Positions 4,644-5,636 of a DNA stretch of 5,636 bases are shown here, piece after piece. How positions within the stretch are numbered: position 1 is the first letter of the stretch; each line of letters begins with the position of its first letter. Source of the stretch: Bacillota bacterium (GTDB taxonomy: Bacteria > Bacillota > Clostridia > Oscillospirales > Acutalibacteraceae); the NCBI GenBank assembly GCA_009786275.1, contig WQTL01000332.1, positions 1-5,636 on the forward strand, read 5' to 3'. The notes beneath the pieces are model-generated. The model did no database searches. It saw nothing but the letters and a program-made list of their open reading frames with translations, and had not been told where the DNA came from. The translations under genes were made by a program, and so were the position numbers.

Positions 4644-4655
4644 GGAGAGAACGCT

Positions 4656-5636
4656 ATGAACGCCTCGCCCATCCTCATCGGCCTGGACGTCGGCACCTCC
4701 AGCTGCAAGGCCCTGGCCGTCGACGAAAACGCGCGGCTCCTTGCCGCCGAGGCCGAGGAATACCCCTGCTATGCCCCGCGCCCCGGCTGGAGCGAGCAGA
4801 ACCCCGCCGACTGGTGGGCGGGCGCCTGCGCTGCTTTGTCGCGGCTGATGCGCAAGATCGACCCGGCGCGGGTGGCGGCGATCGGGCTTTCCGGCCAGAT
4901 GCACGGCATGGTCGCCCTCGACGAGAACCATGACGTGCTGCGCCCCGCCATCCTGTGGAACGACCAGCGTACCCCCGGTCAATGTGCGGAGATCACCCAA
5001 GCCGCCGGCGGCCCGGCTGGCCTTTTGCGCCTGACGAACAACGCCATGCTCACTGGCTTCACCGGGGGCAAGATCGTGTGGTTCCGCGAGAACGAGCCGG
5101 CGCTCTATGACCGCTGCGTGAAGGTCGTCAACCCGAAGGACTACATCAATTTCCTGCTCACGAATGAAATCGCCACGGATGTCAGCGACGCCAGCGGCAC
5201 GGGCCTCTACGATGTGGCGCATGGCCGCTGGAGCGGGGAATTGCTCGGTATTTTGGGCATATCGGAGAATTTATTCGCGAAAGCCCATGCATCGACCGAA
5301 ATCATCGGTCAGATTACACAAGAATCAGCCGAACTGACCGGATTGCCCGTGGGCCTGCCCGTGGTGGCGGGCGGCGGCGACGCCGTGCTTTCCGCCGTGG
5401 GCATGGGGCTCGAGGAGGCCGGGCAGCTGGCCGTGACCCTGGGTACCAGCGGCGTGGTGGCGCGGCACGTGCCCGCTTTCTTTGAAAACGAAGGCGCGAA
5501 GCTGCAATTCTCGCGGGCCTGCCTGCCGGGGCTGTTCCACGTGATGGGCGTCACGCTTTCCGCCGCGGGGAGCTACCAGTGGCTCGAGAGCCTCCTGGGC
5601 GACCCGCGCCTGGCCTCCCGCAAGGAGCGCTACAAG
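4656..5636 (+). CDS. xylB: Xylulokinase (partial, 3' end beyond window)
   Basis: XylB phosphorylates D-xylulose with ATP to D-xylulose 5-phosphate, feeding the pentose phosphate pathway. The visible 327 codons (of roughly 500) are open to the last base with no stop. FGGY-kinase signatures appear in order: LDVGTSSCKAL (10-20), the phosphate-binding loop with D11; PGWSEQNPADWW (43-54); GLSGQMHGMV (77-86); ILWNDQR (99-105); NPKDYINFLLT (159-169); TDVSDASGTGLYDV (174-187); the catalytic aspartate D242 in AGGGDAVLSAVGMG (238-251); and TLGTSGVV (261-268). The SGQMHG and WND blocks are characteristic of xylulokinase among FGGY kinases. The start at 4656 follows AAGGAG (4642-4647) with 8 bases between. 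The second half, including the FGGY C-terminal domain, is not visible. xylA lies upstream on the same strand, supporting the assignment. Confidence 0.95.
   Translation, partial: MNASPILIGLDVGTSSCKALAVDENARLLAAEAEEYPCYAPRPGWSEQNPADWWAGACAALSRLMRKIDPARVAAIGLSGQMHGMVALDENHDVLRPAILWNDQRTPGQCAEITQAAGGPAGLLRLTNNAMLTGFTGGKIVWFRENEPALYDRCVKVVNPKDYINFLLTNEIATDVSDASGTGLYDVAHGRWSGELLGILGISENLFAKAHASTEIIGQITQESAELTGLPVGLPVVAGGGDAVLSAVGMGLEEAGQLAVTLGTSGVVARHVPAFFENEGAKLQFSRACLPGLFHVMGVTLSAAGSYQWLESLLGDPRLASRKERYK

Noticed and set aside
4596..5222. N-terminal extension of the VanY-type protein antisense to xylB
   Set aside because: It is a shadow of xylB; the lipoprotein signal peptide, ribosome binding site and promoter all fix the start at 4595.

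Overview
The window reads as chromosomal DNA from a GC-rich Firmicute, most likely a clostridial gut or anaerobic lineage. This rests on strong Shine-Dalgarno sites before most genes, sigma-A-type promoters with 17-base spacers in AT-rich gaps, G/C-biased third codon positions, a class II xylose isomerase and a VanY-type lipoprotein. The lineage is an inference; no rRNA or marker gene is present.

Region 1 (1-2061, + strand) is a tightly packed operon: the last codons of an unidentified gene, an AlkZ-related 230-aa protein, an UlaG-like metallo-beta-lactamase-fold hydrolase and a RimJ/RimL-like GNAT acetyltransferase. Neighbouring frames overlap (ATGA, TAATG) or are about 13 bases apart, so translation is probably coupled. 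The substrates of these enzymes cannot be read from the sequence.

Region 2 (2062-2313) has no convincing gene but is densely structured. A + strand promoter (TTGCAA-17-TATAAT) and an opposing - strand promoter (TTGACA-17-TATACT) face each other across two 13-bp-stem hairpins, an alternative hairpin that excludes the first, and a 9-bp inverted repeat near both predicted transcript starts. A short hairpin with a T-tract follows. It could be an antisense-regulated leader for xylA, or an RNA module resembling type I toxin-antitoxin loci that has lost or never had a toxin. It is the most interesting part of the window.

Region 3 (2314-5636) is a xylose-use locus. xylA (xylose isomerase) and xylB (xylulokinase, cut off by the window end) lie on the + strand and would convert D-xylose to D-xylulose 5-phosphate for the pentose phosphate pathway. 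Between them, on the opposite strand, is a lipoprotein D,D-carboxypeptidase of the VanY/M15B type with a long threonine-rich linker and its own near-consensus promoter. The gap after xylA carries heptamer tandem repeats and a 9-bp-stem palindrome. No xylose transporter or XylR-type regulator lies in the window. No tRNA, rRNA, CRISPR array or insertion sequence was seen.
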